Of a stretch of DNA of 64,000 bases, positions 17,124 through 25,436 are shown piece after piece; position 1 is the stretch's first letter, and every line of letters begins with the position of its first letter. Where the stretch lies: the NCBI RefSeq assembly GCF_003858395.1, contig NZ_QWEV01000005.1, forward strand, positions 1,922,001 through 1,986,000, in the 5' to 3' direction. Below the pieces are notes generated by a model, which searched no databases, was not told the origin of the DNA, and saw only the letters and a list, made by a program, of their open reading frames with translations. This DNA is from Acidipila sp. EB88 (GTDB lineage Bacteria; Acidobacteriota; Terriglobia; Terriglobales; Acidobacteriaceae). A program made the position numbers and the translations under genes.

Positions 17124-17762
17124 ATGCAACGCTATGCCATCACCGACCGCTCGATGCTGGGCTCAACCGAACCAGAGAGGGAGCAGGCGCTCCTGGCCCA
17201 GGTCGTGCAGTGGGTCGAAGCCGGGATTGAGTGGATCCAGCTTCGGGAGAAGGACCTTGCCGCGGAGCACATGCGCCTCCTGGCGCGCAGGGTGGCCGAT
17301 CGGGCGGGCGGCTCCGGAACGAAGCTCGTCATCAACAGCATGCCCGCCCGGGAGGCGCTTGGCTGCGGGGCCGACGGTGTGCACCTGCCGGGCAGCACCA
17401 CAAGCCCCGGCATCGAGGCCGCGCTTGCCCTGGGAGCGATCGTGACGGTGAGCTGCCATACGCTCAGCGAGATCGAAGCGGCGCGCGATGCCGGGGCGGC
17501 TGCGGCGCTGTGGGCGCCTGTGTTTGGAAAGACGATGCATGGAGCCATGGTGCAACCAGGCACCGGGCTGGCTGCGCTCCAGCGTGCCTGCTTAGCGGCT
17601 GCGTCGATGCCGGTGTTTGCCCTGGGCGGGGTCACCACCCGCAATGCTCCGGCCTGTGTTGAAGCTGGCGCCGCGGGCGTCGCCGGAATCCGGATCTTCC
17701 AGTCCAGCCCGGTTCCGTCGCACGCAGAGCAGGAGTGGCAGCGCCTCAAGAGCCTGCAGTGA
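17124..17762 (+). CDS. thiE: Thiamine phosphate synthase family protein
   Basis: ThiE joins the pyrimidine and thiazole precursors to give thiamine phosphate. The 212-residue TIM-barrel product begins MQRYAITDRSML and contains WIQLREKDL, LVINSMPAREALGCGADGVH (binding region) and ALGGVTTRNAPACVEAGAAG. FGKTMHG replaces the usual FxTxTK region. ATG 17124 is preferred over the in-frame TTG at 17112. No other thiamine gene lies nearby, so this could also be a TenI-like paralog; I rate ThiE as more likely than TenI but not certain. Confidence 0.75.
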   Translation: MQRYAITDRSMLGSTEPEREQALLAQVVQWVEAGIEWIQLREKDLAAEHMRLLARRVADRAGGSGTKLVINSMPAREALGCGADGVHLPGSTTSPGIEAALALGAIVTVSCHTLSEIEAARDAGAAAALWAPVFGKTMHGAMVQPGTGLAALQRACLAAASMPVFALGGVTTRNAPACVEAGAAGVAGIRIFQSSPVPSHAEQEWQRLKSLQ

Positions 17763-17892
17763 GACCCGGCCGGTAAGCGCCCGCACCCGGCCAGTGCACG
17801 CGCGCGTTGAGAGTCGATGCAGGGCGGCCACCATTCCGGAAGCAGCCTCCTGCTGCTGATCCGAACCGTCGGCCGCCACTGCAATCCCGGCC

Positions 17893-19473
17893 TTAGTGTG
17901 CCGCGAACATCGCTTCCACATCCTTGCCGAACGCAGCCTGGCTGTCGTGACGGGTGTAGAACATGTGCCCGCCCGGGTACTCATGCACTGCCACGCGGGT
18001 CGGGTCGCCTCCGGCTTCCACCATCGCCGCGGGCAGCTCGTCCACCGTCAGCACCGAGCCCATGAATGGGCAGCTCAGGTCGTCCCAGCCATGCGCGATC
18101 AGCACCCGCAGCTTCGGGTCTGCGGCCACGGCCTCACGCAGGTCGTGCGTGGAGCCGCGCTCCAGCACGCGGTCGCGATCCCAGTTTTCGCCTACGTCGT
18201 AGGAGAGCGCGTTATAGCGGGCCGTGGTCTTCCAGCCAACCACGCGTGTCACCCAGTCCACCATGGCGGTGGTGGTCGGCGCGATGATCGACTCCAGGAT
18301 GGGGTCATTTGAATCCTGGTCCGGCGAAAACGGGAAGGGATCGGGCGAGGTCACGTTGGAGTCGTACACCGAGCCGATTTCACCCTTCTCGCGATGCACC
18401 TCGCGCAGGTAGGCGCCAATTTCAATGCGGCCCCCGGAGTGCTTCACAAATGCGGGATCGAGGCCCGTCATGTCCGTGACCTTGCGGATGATGCGCGGTG
18501 TCGCTTCCGGATTGGAACGGCCTGCCATCAGGTCGGTCGCATACTCGCCGCGCGTGTACGCGATGACGTCGGCCATGTGCTCAGGGGTGAGCTGGTGCTC
18601 GCGCTCCAGGTGCGCCGCGGCGATGGAAGGCAGGCTCATCATCCAGGGCAGCGGCGAAATCTCGCCATTGCCTTCGATCCACGGATTGAGGTACGGCGAA
18701 ACCAGCACGACCCCGTTCATCGCGACGCCCAGCTGTGCCTGCAGGTAGTGGGTGACGCGCGGTCCGCGATACCCGCCATAGCTTTCCCCGATCAGGTACT
18801 TGCGCGATTGCAGACGGCCGTTCTTGACCAGCCAGTCGTAGATCACGCGCGACAGGTACTCGATGTCCGGCGTGGTCGAGTAGAAGAGCTTCCGGGTGTC
18901 CGCCGCGGAGACGAGCGAGCGGGAAAAGCCCGTGCCGATCGGGTCGATAAACACCATGTCCGAGAAGGGCAGCCAGGTGCCGGGATTGTCGGTGAGCCGA
19001 GCCGGATCCGACGGGCTGTCGCCCTGCTCCGCAAACTGGATGTGCTTGGGGCCGATGGCGCCGAGGTTGAGGTACACGGACGATGCGCCCGGGCCGCCGT
19101 TCATGGCAAAGGTCACGGGCCGGTCCATCCTGTCGCCTGCGCCATCGAGTAGGTAGGAGGTAACCACAACCTCGCCGGTCTTGGTCTCGGGCTTAGCCGG
19201 ATCGAGACGGCTGTAGACCGGGATGATGCCCACCGTGGCCGTGTAGTGCAGTGTCCTGCCGCCGACTGTCACGGTCTGCGCGACCGAGGCGTCCGCCGGC
19301 AGGGGTGGCAGTGCATCGGTTTTGGCGTCCTTCGCGTCTGGAGCAGGCGCGGACTTTGCGGGGGCGTCAGGATGCTCCTGCGCCAGCGCAGGAGGAAGCA
19401 CCACGGGGGTAAGCAGGAAAGAAAGCGCAAGTGCCGCGGCACAGCGAACAGGGAGCAGCCGGGAGAGACTCAT
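17893..19473 (-). CDS. Serine carboxypeptidase-like exported protein (peptidase S10)
   Basis: The 526-residue product starts at ATG 19473 with a signal peptide ending PPALAQE. NGGPGASSVYLNLGAIGP is the oxyanion-hole region, and LIGESYGGYRGPRVTHYLQA carries the nucleophile Ser. A late Asp region (LIAHGWDDLSCPF) and His region (EYPGGHMFYTR) complete an alpha/beta-hydrolase triad. It probably trims C-terminal residues from peptides outside the cytoplasm. No ribosome site is visible. TATGTT ends 5 nt before the ATG, so the mRNA may be leaderless. Confidence 0.88.
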   Translation of the reverse strand: MSLSRLLPVRCAAALALSFLLTPVVLPPALAQEHPDAPAKSAPAPDAKDAKTDALPPLPADASVAQTVTVGGRTLHYTATVGIIPVYSRLDPAKPETKTGEVVVTSYLLDGAGDRMDRPVTFAMNGGPGASSVYLNLGAIGPKHIQFAEQGDSPSDPARLTDNPGTWLPFSDMVFIDPIGTGFSRSLVSAADTRKLFYSTTPDIEYLSRVIYDWLVKNGRLQSRKYLIGESYGGYRGPRVTHYLQAQLGVAMNGVVLVSPYLNPWIEGNGEISPLPWMMSLPSIAAAHLEREHQLTPEHMADVIAYTRGEYATDLMAGRSNPEATPRIIRKVTDMTGLDPAFVKHSGGRIEIGAYLREVHREKGEIGSVYDSNVTSPDPFPFSPDQDSNDPILESIIAPTTTAMVDWVTRVVGWKTTARYNALSYDVGENWDRDRVLERGSTHDLREAVAADPKLRVLIAHGWDDLSCPFMGSVLTVDELPAAMVEAGGDPTRVAVHEYPGGHMFYTRHDSQAAFGKDVEAMFAAH

Positions 19474-19584
19474 GCGCCAACATAGCGCAGCTGCCCCGGA
19501 TTGCGAAGCGATTTGGCATGCCTCCGTCACTGCCGGGAGCGTCGGGCCTCGCGCGCGGCGCAGCGGGCGCCTGCTTCTGTGCTT

Positions 19585-19590
19585 TATAGT
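19585..19590 (+). promoter_or_regulatory. Possible -10 box ahead of the Tat-exported oxidoreductase gene
   Basis: TATAGT matches five of six -10 bases and lies 79 nt before the likely start. The same hexamer is used next to recQ. No clear -35 box is seen. Confidence 0.35.
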
Positions 19591-19668
19591 GATCGCGATT
19601 GTCCGGCTGGGAACGCTGAAGCCGCCAACCGCATGCGCATTCCATCCCCGCTTAAAGAAGAGGCCCCG

Positions 19669-21006
19669 GTGCCCCAGGTTTCCCGTAGAAGCTTTCTCCA
19701 GGCAGGAGGCGGCACAGCGCTCGCCTCCGTGTTGCCGGGCCGCCACTTCGTGCTCGCACAGCAGCCTGTGCCTCCATCTGTGCCCGCCGGCAACCCGGTG
19801 CGATTCGCCAGCATCGGCCTCGGCATCCAGGGCTCTTCTCTGCTGCGCGCGGCGATGAGCATGCCCCAGGCGCAGTGTGTCGCGGTGGCTGACCTGTATG
19901 ACGGCCGCCACACCCTCGCGCGCGAGATCGCCGGCGCCGGCACGCGCACCACGCGCAGCTATCACGAACTGCTCGACGACAGGACCATCGAATGTGTGAT
20001 CGTGGCAGTGCCTGACCACGCACACCGGCAGGTCACCGTGGATGCGCTGGCAGCGGGAAAAGACGTGTATTGCGAAAAGCCCATGTCGCACTCCATCGCC
20101 GACGGGCAGGCGATGGTCCAGGCCGTGACGGACAGCAGGCACTTTGTGCAGGTGGGGTCGCAGCGGGTTTCGTCGGCGCTGTTCCTCAAGGCGCAATCGT
20201 TGTTTCGGGAGGGCGCCGTCGGCGACCTGCTCCAGGTGGAGCTCCAGCTGGGCCGCAACTCGCCCGGCGGCGCGTGGCAGTACCCGATCCCGCCCGACCT
20301 GTCGGCGCAGACCCTCGACTGGGCAGCGTGGCAGGGCGCCGTGCCGAAGCGGCCCTTCGACCCGGTAGCTTTCTCGCGCTGGCGCTGCTTCCGCGCCTAT
20401 GGCACGGGCATGGCGGGCGACCTGATGGTGCACCTGCTCAGCGGCATGCAGTGCATCACCGGCATCAACGCGGCGCCCGACCAGGCGCACAGCATCGGCG
20501 GGATCCGGCGCTGGAAAGACGGCCGCGACATGCCGGATGTGCAGACCACCACGTTCTCCTACGGCGAGGTGCCGGTCTCGATCCGGCTGAGCCAGGGTAC
20601 CGAGACGCCCGAAGTGACGCGCATCCTGGGTTCGAAAGGCGTGCTGGAAGTATCGGGCAGCGCCGTCAGTCTCTCGCCCCAGTCTGGCGTGGATACCTCG
20701 CCGGACTACGGCCTGAATGGATGGCCGGCCGCCATGCATGCCGAGTACGAGCGGCAGTGGCATGCCGAGCACGACCCGGAACTGACAGCGCATGTCGCAA
20801 ACGAAACCACTGTCTGGCATGGGCAAAGCTGGGACGACCTGCACCCGCACCTTCAGAACTTCTTCAGCTCGGTGCGTACGCGCACGCCGCCCGTGGAGGA
20901 CGTGGTGTTCGGCCACCACGCCGCCACGGCCTGCCACATGGCGAATGCCTCCTACTTTGAGGGCAAGGTAGTCAGGAGCAACAGCAAGGGCGGTGAGCGG
21001 GCATGA
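19669..21006 (+). CDS. Tat-exported Gfo/Idh/MocA family oxidoreductase
   Basis: The product (445 residues from GTG 19669) begins with a twin-arginine signal, VSRRSFLQAGGGTALASVLP. A Rossmann fold follows (RFASIGLGIQGSSLLRAAMS), then the EKP motif (DVYCEKPMSHSIADGQAMVQ) and a C-terminal substrate domain. GAAGAGG 6 nt upstream favours GTG 19669; an ATG at 19633 would add 12 residues. Secreted Gfo/Idh proteins with bound NAD are common in sugar-degrading soil bacteria, where they act on glycosides. The substrate here is unknown. Confidence 0.85.
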   Translation: MPQVSRRSFLQAGGGTALASVLPGRHFVLAQQPVPPSVPAGNPVRFASIGLGIQGSSLLRAAMSMPQAQCVAVADLYDGRHTLAREIAGAGTRTTRSYHELLDDRTIECVIVAVPDHAHRQVTVDALAAGKDVYCEKPMSHSIADGQAMVQAVTDSRHFVQVGSQRVSSALFLKAQSLFREGAVGDLLQVELQLGRNSPGGAWQYPIPPDLSAQTLDWAAWQGAVPKRPFDPVAFSRWRCFRAYGTGMAGDLMVHLLSGMQCITGINAAPDQAHSIGGIRRWKDGRDMPDVQTTTFSYGEVPVSIRLSQGTETPEVTRILGSKGVLEVSGSAVSLSPQSGVDTSPDYGLNGWPAAMHAEYERQWHAEHDPELTAHVANETTVWHGQSWDDLHPHLQNFFSSVRTRTPPVEDVVFGHHAATACHMANASYFEGKVVRSNSKGGERA

Positions 21007-21091
21007 CCCGTGGCACAGGGGGCCGTGTTTGACCACGGTGGCAGGGGGCCATAGGCTTAAGAGGTACGTTTAAGTTTGTCTGGGGCGCCTT

Positions 21092-21604
21092 ATGTTGATC
21101 ACTGTTTCCGATCTTGAGCGCGAGCCGCTTCAATACGACACGTCGTTTTCACCCGCAGGCATGGATTTCGGCGAGGATGTTGAGCAGAAGGGGCCGTTCC
21201 AGGCCGCCGGGCTTGCCGAGCTGCTCGAAGAACATCGCGGACCCAAGGAGATCGTGCAGGATATTCGGCTGCGCGGCACCTACGAGGGGCTATTTGAGGT
21301 GCCCTGCGCACGCTGTCTCGATCCCGTGGAGCACCACCTGAAGGGCCGGTACGATGTGCTTTTTCGGCCGCTCGGTGTAGATGGGGATGACCGGGAGCAC
21401 TCCATCGGGGCATCCGAGACCGAAATCGGCTATTATCAGGACGGTAGTCTTTTGCTCGAGGATGTTCTGCGCGAACAGGTGCTGCTTTCCCTGCCGGCAC
21501 GGACACTCTGCCGCGAAGATTGCAAAGGAATCTGCCCGCGCTGCGGCGCTAACCGAAACACTGCCCCCTGCTCCTGCGAGGAATTACCTGCAGATCCACG
21601 GTAG
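21092..21604 (+). CDS. DUF177 (YceD-like) protein
   Basis: The 170-residue product carries the DUF177 layout: VPCARCLDPVEHH in the middle, and a C-terminal Cys-rich motif with LCREDCKGICPRCGANRNTA and a final CSCEE, a probable metal site. In many bacteria this gene precedes rpmF and plsX and is linked to 23S rRNA metabolism in E. coli and plants. The same order is kept here. Confidence 0.88.
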   Translation: MLITVSDLEREPLQYDTSFSPAGMDFGEDVEQKGPFQAAGLAELLEEHRGPKEIVQDIRLRGTYEGLFEVPCARCLDPVEHHLKGRYDVLFRPLGVDGDDREHSIGASETEIGYYQDGSLLLEDVLREQVLLSLPARTLCREDCKGICPRCGANRNTAPCSCEELPADPR

Positions 21605-21750
21605 ACAGCGCTCGGGGACCTGCGCAGCCGGATTAAGACCTCTTAAAGTAGTACCAGCGCCTGCAGCAGCGCTGAACCATGCCGCTCCTTGTACTGTGAG
21701 CGGTCATGTGTGCGCCTGCTGTGTGAGTTGGATTGTGAAAGGATCTCGCC

Positions 21751-21936
21751 GTGCCTAATCCGAAACGCCGCCATTCCAAGGCCCGCTCTTCCAAGCGTCG
21801 CTCCCATGACTTCCTGACCGCAACCGGCCTCTCCGAGTGCCCGAACTGTCACGAGCGCAAACTGCCCCACCGCGTCTGTGCCAAATGCGGTACGTACAAG
21901 GGCCGCGCCGTGATTGAAGTCAAGGAAGCCAGCTAA
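21751..21936 (+). CDS. rpmF: 50S ribosomal protein L32
   Basis: The 61-residue product MPNPKRRHSKARSSKRRSHD starts at GTG 21751 behind AAAGGA. A zinc-ribbon half follows (CPNCHERKLPHRVCAKCGTY) with four Cys, so this is the zinc-binding form. It lies between DUF177 and plsX in the usual order. Confidence 0.97.
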   Translation: MPNPKRRHSKARSSKRRSHDFLTATGLSECPNCHERKLPHRVCAKCGTYKGRAVIEVKEAS

Positions 21937-21948
21937 GCCACCCTATAC

Positions 21949-22947
21949 ATGCTGACCGACATCGCCGTCGATGCCATGGGAGCCGACAAGGCTCCGGATC
22001 CTGAAATTGCCGGTGCCATTCAGGCTGCCCGCGACCTGCCAGTCCAGATCTTTCTGGTAGGTCCTGAGGACCGCCTCGAACCGCTCCTTAAACAGGCGCT
22101 TCGGGGCGAACGGCTGCCGATCCAGATCGTTCATGCGAGCGAGCATATCGCCATGGACGAAAAAGCCGCGCAGGCTGTGCGCAACAAGAAAGACAGCTCC
22201 ATGCGGGTCGGGCTTAAGCTCGTCCGCGAGGGCAAGGCCGCCGGCTTTCTGACTGCCGGCAATACCGGCGCCGCCATGGCCACGGCCAAGATGGTGCTCG
22301 GCACCCTGCCTGGAGTAGATCGTCCCGCGCTTGCCGCCATCCTCCCGACGGCGGCCGGAACCCCTTGCGTGCTCGTGGACGTAGGAGCCAATGTCGACTG
22401 CAAACCGCAGAATCTCGCCCAGTTCGCCGTGATGGGCGAGCTGTATGCGCGAACCGTGCTCAAAATCGCGCGTCCGCGTGTTGGCCTGCTGTCGATCGGG
22501 GAAGAAGAAGGCAAGGGCAATGAGCTGACCAGCGAGGCCTTCCCGCTGCTCAAGGCGCTGCCTCTGCACTTCACCGGCAACGTGGAAGGACGCGACATTT
22601 ACAACGGCCATGCCGATGTGATCGTGTGCGATGGCTTCATCGGCAACGTTGCCCTGAAGACCAGTGAAGGTTTAAGCCGGCTGGTACGCGACATGCTTCG
22701 GGAATCCCTGCGCAAGACCGTGACCGCCCAGGTAGGCGCGCTGCTCTCGCGCAAGGCATTTGCCACCTTTAAGCGCAAGATGGATCCATCCGAGTACGGC
22801 GGCGTACCACTGCTGGGGGTGCGTGGCGTGTGTATCGTCGGGCACGGTTCTTCCAACGATGTCGCCATCAAGAACGGGATCCGGGTAGCCGCGGAGTTTG
22901 CCCAGGCTGGGCTGAACGGTCTGATCGAAGCCGGGCTGGCCGTCTGA
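21949..22947 (+). CDS. plsX: Phosphate acyltransferase PlsX
   Basis: PlsX converts acyl-ACP to acyl-phosphate for phospholipid synthesis. The 332-residue product has the N-terminal [40 protein letters not shown] and [20 protein letters not shown] follow, and [19 protein letters not shown] lies near the end, all PlsX landmarks. It starts 12 nt after rpmF. fabH, often next in the cluster, is not here. Confidence 0.96.
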   Translation: MLTDIAVDAMGADKAPDPEIAGAIQAARDLPVQIFLVGPEDRLEPLLKQALRGERLPIQIVHASEHIAMDEKAAQAVRNKKDSSMRVGLKLVREGKAAGFLTAGNTGAAMATAKMVLGTLPGVDRPALAAILPTAAGTPCVLVDVGANVDCKPQNLAQFAVMGELYARTVLKIARPRVGLLSIGEEEGKGNELTSEAFPLLKALPLHFTGNVEGRDIYNGHADVIVCDGFIGNVALKTSEGLSRLVRDMLRESLRKTVTAQVGALLSRKAFATFKRKMDPSEYGGVPLLGVRGVCIVGHGSSNDVAIKNGIRVAAEFAQAGLNGLIEAGLAV

Positions 22948-22965
22948 TGACTCTCCTGCTGTAGA

Positions 22966-22991
22966 AAAGGCCGCGCTTATGCGCGGCCTTT
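22966..22991. terminator. Terminator between plsX and a convergent small gene
   Basis: The arms AAAGGCCGCGC and GCGCGGCCTTT (11 bp) enclose a TTAT loop and are followed by CTGTTT. It serves plsX and, on the other strand, could serve the Lys/Ala-rich gene. Confidence 0.88.
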
Positions 22992-23018
22992 CTGTTTCCG
23001 CCATAACTGCTCGTGTCT

Positions 23019-23306
23019 TTACTGGGGCTGCTGTGCAGCCGCGTTGGCATTGGCAGCCTTCTGCTGATCTTTCGCGGCCTTGCCTTCCTTCTTGGCTGCC
23101 TTGTCACTTTGCTTGGCGGCTTTTTTGCTGAGCTTCTGCTGGTTTTTCGCTGTTTTCGCCTGCTCCTTGTTCTGGGCGGCCTGCTGCTTCAGCTGCGTAG
23201 TGTTCATGGCAGCCGCGTTTGGGTCCTGCTTCGGGTCCTGTGCTCCGGCCATCGTTGGAAGAGCTGCAAGGGCGAGTAAAAATGCCAAGTGGGGCTTACT
23301 TTTCAC
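23019..23306 (-). CDS. Small exported Lys/Ala/Gln-rich protein
   Basis: The 95-residue product starts at GTG 23306, with AAGGAG 8 nt before it. It has a clean signal peptide (KSKPHLAFLLALAALPTMAG, cleaved before AQD). The mature part is almost only Lys, Ala, Gln, Asn and Asp, with short KxAAKQ/KKEGKAAKDQQK-type repeats, and is likely helical and highly basic. I recognise no domain. It could bind nucleic acid, LPS or peptidoglycan, but that is a guess from charge alone. Confidence 0.7.
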   Translation of the reverse strand: MKSKPHLAFLLALAALPTMAGAQDPKQDPNAAAMNTTQLKQQAAQNKEQAKTAKNQQKLSKKAAKQSDKAAKKEGKAAKDQQKAANANAAAQQPQ

Positions 23307-23382
23307 GATTGTTACTCCTTCTGCATCAGCCGCCTTCCGCGCGATTGCCGTGGACTGCCTGTGCAATCGATGCCCGCGCGGG

Positions 23383-23388
23383 CATACT
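23383..23388 (+). promoter_or_regulatory. -10-like box directly before the kinase start codon
   Basis: CATACT ends 6 nt before ATG 23395, so transcription would begin at or next to the start codon. No -35 box is evident. See the finding on leaderless transcripts. Confidence 0.4.
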
Positions 23389-23394
23389 GGCTTT

Positions 23395-24429
23395 ATGGCT
23401 CTGTACCTTGCGTTTGATGTTGGTGGTACCAAGACGGCTGCGCTGGTGGCCGACGAAAATCAGGTTCTTGCACGTACCACCGCCGGCAGTATCAAGACGC
23501 TGCGCGTGCCACCCGAGGAAGCCATGGCCAACCTGCAGGCTCTGCTTGCTGCCCTTAAGGCGGCGAGCGGACGGACCCTGCATGGCAACGTGGCGTGCAC
23601 CTGTATCGGTACCTCCGGCATCTCCGCGCCCGTGGTTCGCGACTGGCTGCTTTCTTCCTTTCGCGAAGTGGTTGGCGGCGAAACCGTGCTGCTGGGGGAT
23701 GAAGTGATTGCGCTGGACGCGGCCTTTCAGGGCGCGCGCGGTGTGCTCGCGATCGCCGGCACCGGCTCCAACATGGTGGGGCGTGCCCGCTCGGGCGCGA
23801 TGGTGCACGCCGGGGGATGGGGTCCGGCGCTGTCCGACGAAGGCTCCGGCCATTGGATCGGCACCGAGGCATTGCGCGCCTGCTTCCGCGCGATCGACGC
23901 GGCAAAACCTTCCAGCGCTGACGCCGTCAGCCCCCATGGCGTGCCGATCCCGATCACCAGGGAGCACCTGCCTTCGCTGCTGCAGCGGTTTCTCGAGACG
24001 CTGGAACTGCGCGATCTGGAAGACATCATCGGCGCCGCCAACAGCCTCACCTTCCACTCGGCTGCACTGGTGCCGGCAACAGTGGCCGCCGCACGCTCCG
24101 GCGACGCGCTGGCCGGCGCGGTGCTGCAGCGGGCAGGTGAAGATGCCGCGGCGCTGGTGGCCGCGGTGATCCGCAAGGTCGAGGCGCTGGAGGCTGCCGA
24201 CCGCGTTCCCTTTCGCGCTCCGGAAGTGGCGTTCGTGGGAGGAATCCTAAGCCACATCGCCGAGGTGCGCGACGCGATGCATCGTTCGCTGGCCGCAGAG
24301 TTCCCCGGAATCGTGCTGCAGCAAAGCGCGGTCGATCCCTTGGAAGGCGCTCTCTGGCACGCGCGGGGACGCCCTGGCACGCATGGTGGAGCGCCCCTGG
24401 ACGCCCCTGCCTTGCATCGCCGGGTGTGA
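23395..24429 (+). CDS. BadF/BadG/BcrA-type ATPase, probably an N-acetylhexosamine kinase
   Basis: The 344-residue product shows the actin-like ATPase plan: LAFDVGGTKTAALVADENQV (phosphate 1), DEVIALDAAF, and AIAGTGSNMVGRARSG with HAGGWGPALSDEGSGHWIGT (phosphate 2 and substrate). Family members phosphorylate N-acetylglucosamine or N-acetylmuramic acid, and cell-wall sugar recycling is a plausible role. No ribosome site precedes ATG 23395. CATACT ends 6 nt upstream, which suggests a leaderless mRNA. The gene occupies the place where fabH often sits between plsX and fabD. Confidence 0.82.
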   Translation: MALYLAFDVGGTKTAALVADENQVLARTTAGSIKTLRVPPEEAMANLQALLAALKAASGRTLHGNVACTCIGTSGISAPVVRDWLLSSFREVVGGETVLLGDEVIALDAAFQGARGVLAIAGTGSNMVGRARSGAMVHAGGWGPALSDEGSGHWIGTEALRACFRAIDAAKPSSADAVSPHGVPIPITREHLPSLLQRFLETLELRDLEDIIGAANSLTFHSAALVPATVAAARSGDALAGAVLQRAGEDAAALVAAVIRKVEALEAADRVPFRAPEVAFVGGILSHIAEVRDAMHRSLAAEFPGIVLQQSAVDPLEGALWHARGRPGTHGGAPLDAPALHRRV

Positions 24430-24448
24430 TCGGTTCAGATAGAGGGGC

Positions 24449-25399
24449 ATGAGTACGCAAGCATTTGCATTTCTTTTCCCAGGACAAGGTTCGCAGGCGG
24501 TCGGCATGGGCCGCGAACTCAACGACAACTTCGCTGCGGTCCGCGCCGTGTTTGAGGAAGCCGACGAGGCTCTGGGCTTCCGGCTCTCCTCGCTCTGCTT
24601 CGATGGACCGGAAGACCGGCTGCGGCTGACCGCTTTCACCCAGCCGGCAATCGTGACGGTGTCTGTGGCAGCCGACCGGGTGTTGCGCGAGCATGGTATC
24701 CAGCCTGCAGTGGTGGCAGGGCACTCGCTCGGCGAATACGCGGCGCTGGTTTCAGCCGGAGTGCTCACGTTTCGGGATGCTGTCCAGGCCGTGCACGCGC
24801 GCGGCACGTACATGCAGGAAGCGGTGCCGGCAGGGCAGGGAGCCATGGCTGCCGTGCTCGGTCTGGAAGCCGCAGCCGTAATCGAGGCATGCGCGGCTAC
24901 TTCTGCCGCGACCGGCGAGACTGTTTCCGCTGCCAACCTGAACGCCCCGACGCAGATTGTCATCTCGGGCACCGTGAACGGCGTCGCCCAGGCTGGTGCC
25001 TTGGCAAAGGAAGCCGGCGCCAAGCGCGTGGTGCCGCTTCCCGTAAGCGCCCCTTTTCACTGCGCATTGATGCAGCCCGCGCAGGATCGGCTTGCGCCCT
25101 TGCTCGCCGGGTTGCCATTTCAGGATGCCCAGGTACCGGTGGTGCCCAACGTGCTGGCACAGCCGGAACAACAGGGCGATGCTTTGCGCCGAGCCCTGGT
25201 CCAGCAGGTCACGGGCGCCGTGCGCTGGGTGGAATGCATGGAAGCCGTCCAAACCCGGTTCGCGCCTGTGCAGTGGATCGAGGTGGGTCCCGGCAAGGTG
25301 CTGGGTGGTTTGCTCCGGCAGATCGACCGCTCGCTGAGCGTGCTCAACGTGGAAGACTCCGCCAGCCTTGCCAAGAGCCTTGCCTCGCTCGAACAATAG
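24449..25399 (+). CDS. fabD: Malonyl-CoA:ACP transacylase
   Basis: FabD loads malonyl groups onto acyl carrier protein for fatty acid synthesis. The 316-residue product has FLFPGQGSQAVGMG at the start, the nucleophile motif VVAGHSLGEYAALVSAGVLT (Ser in GHSLG), a conserved Arg region, and the catalytic His in VSAPFHCALM. AGAGGGG lies just before the ATG. acpP and fabF are elsewhere in this window (57.9-59.4 kb). Confidence 0.96.
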   Translation: MSTQAFAFLFPGQGSQAVGMGRELNDNFAAVRAVFEEADEALGFRLSSLCFDGPEDRLRLTAFTQPAIVTVSVAADRVLREHGIQPAVVAGHSLGEYAALVSAGVLTFRDAVQAVHARGTYMQEAVPAGQGAMAAVLGLEAAAVIEACAATSAATGETVSAANLNAPTQIVISGTVNGVAQAGALAKEAGAKRVVPLPVSAPFHCALMQPAQDRLAPLLAGLPFQDAQVPVVPNVLAQPEQQGDALRRALVQQVTGAVRWVECMEAVQTRFAPVQWIEVGPGKVLGGLLRQIDRSLSVLNVEDSASLAKSLASLEQ

Positions 25400-25436
25400 C
25401 CGCGACAACCAACAGATACCGAGAAAGAGAGTTCCG

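Noticed and set aside
19474..21036. N-terminal extension of the S10 peptidase frame to 21036
   Set aside because: The frame runs backward through the Tat-exported Gfo/Idh gene and lacks a signal until ATG 19473, where a signal peptide begins.
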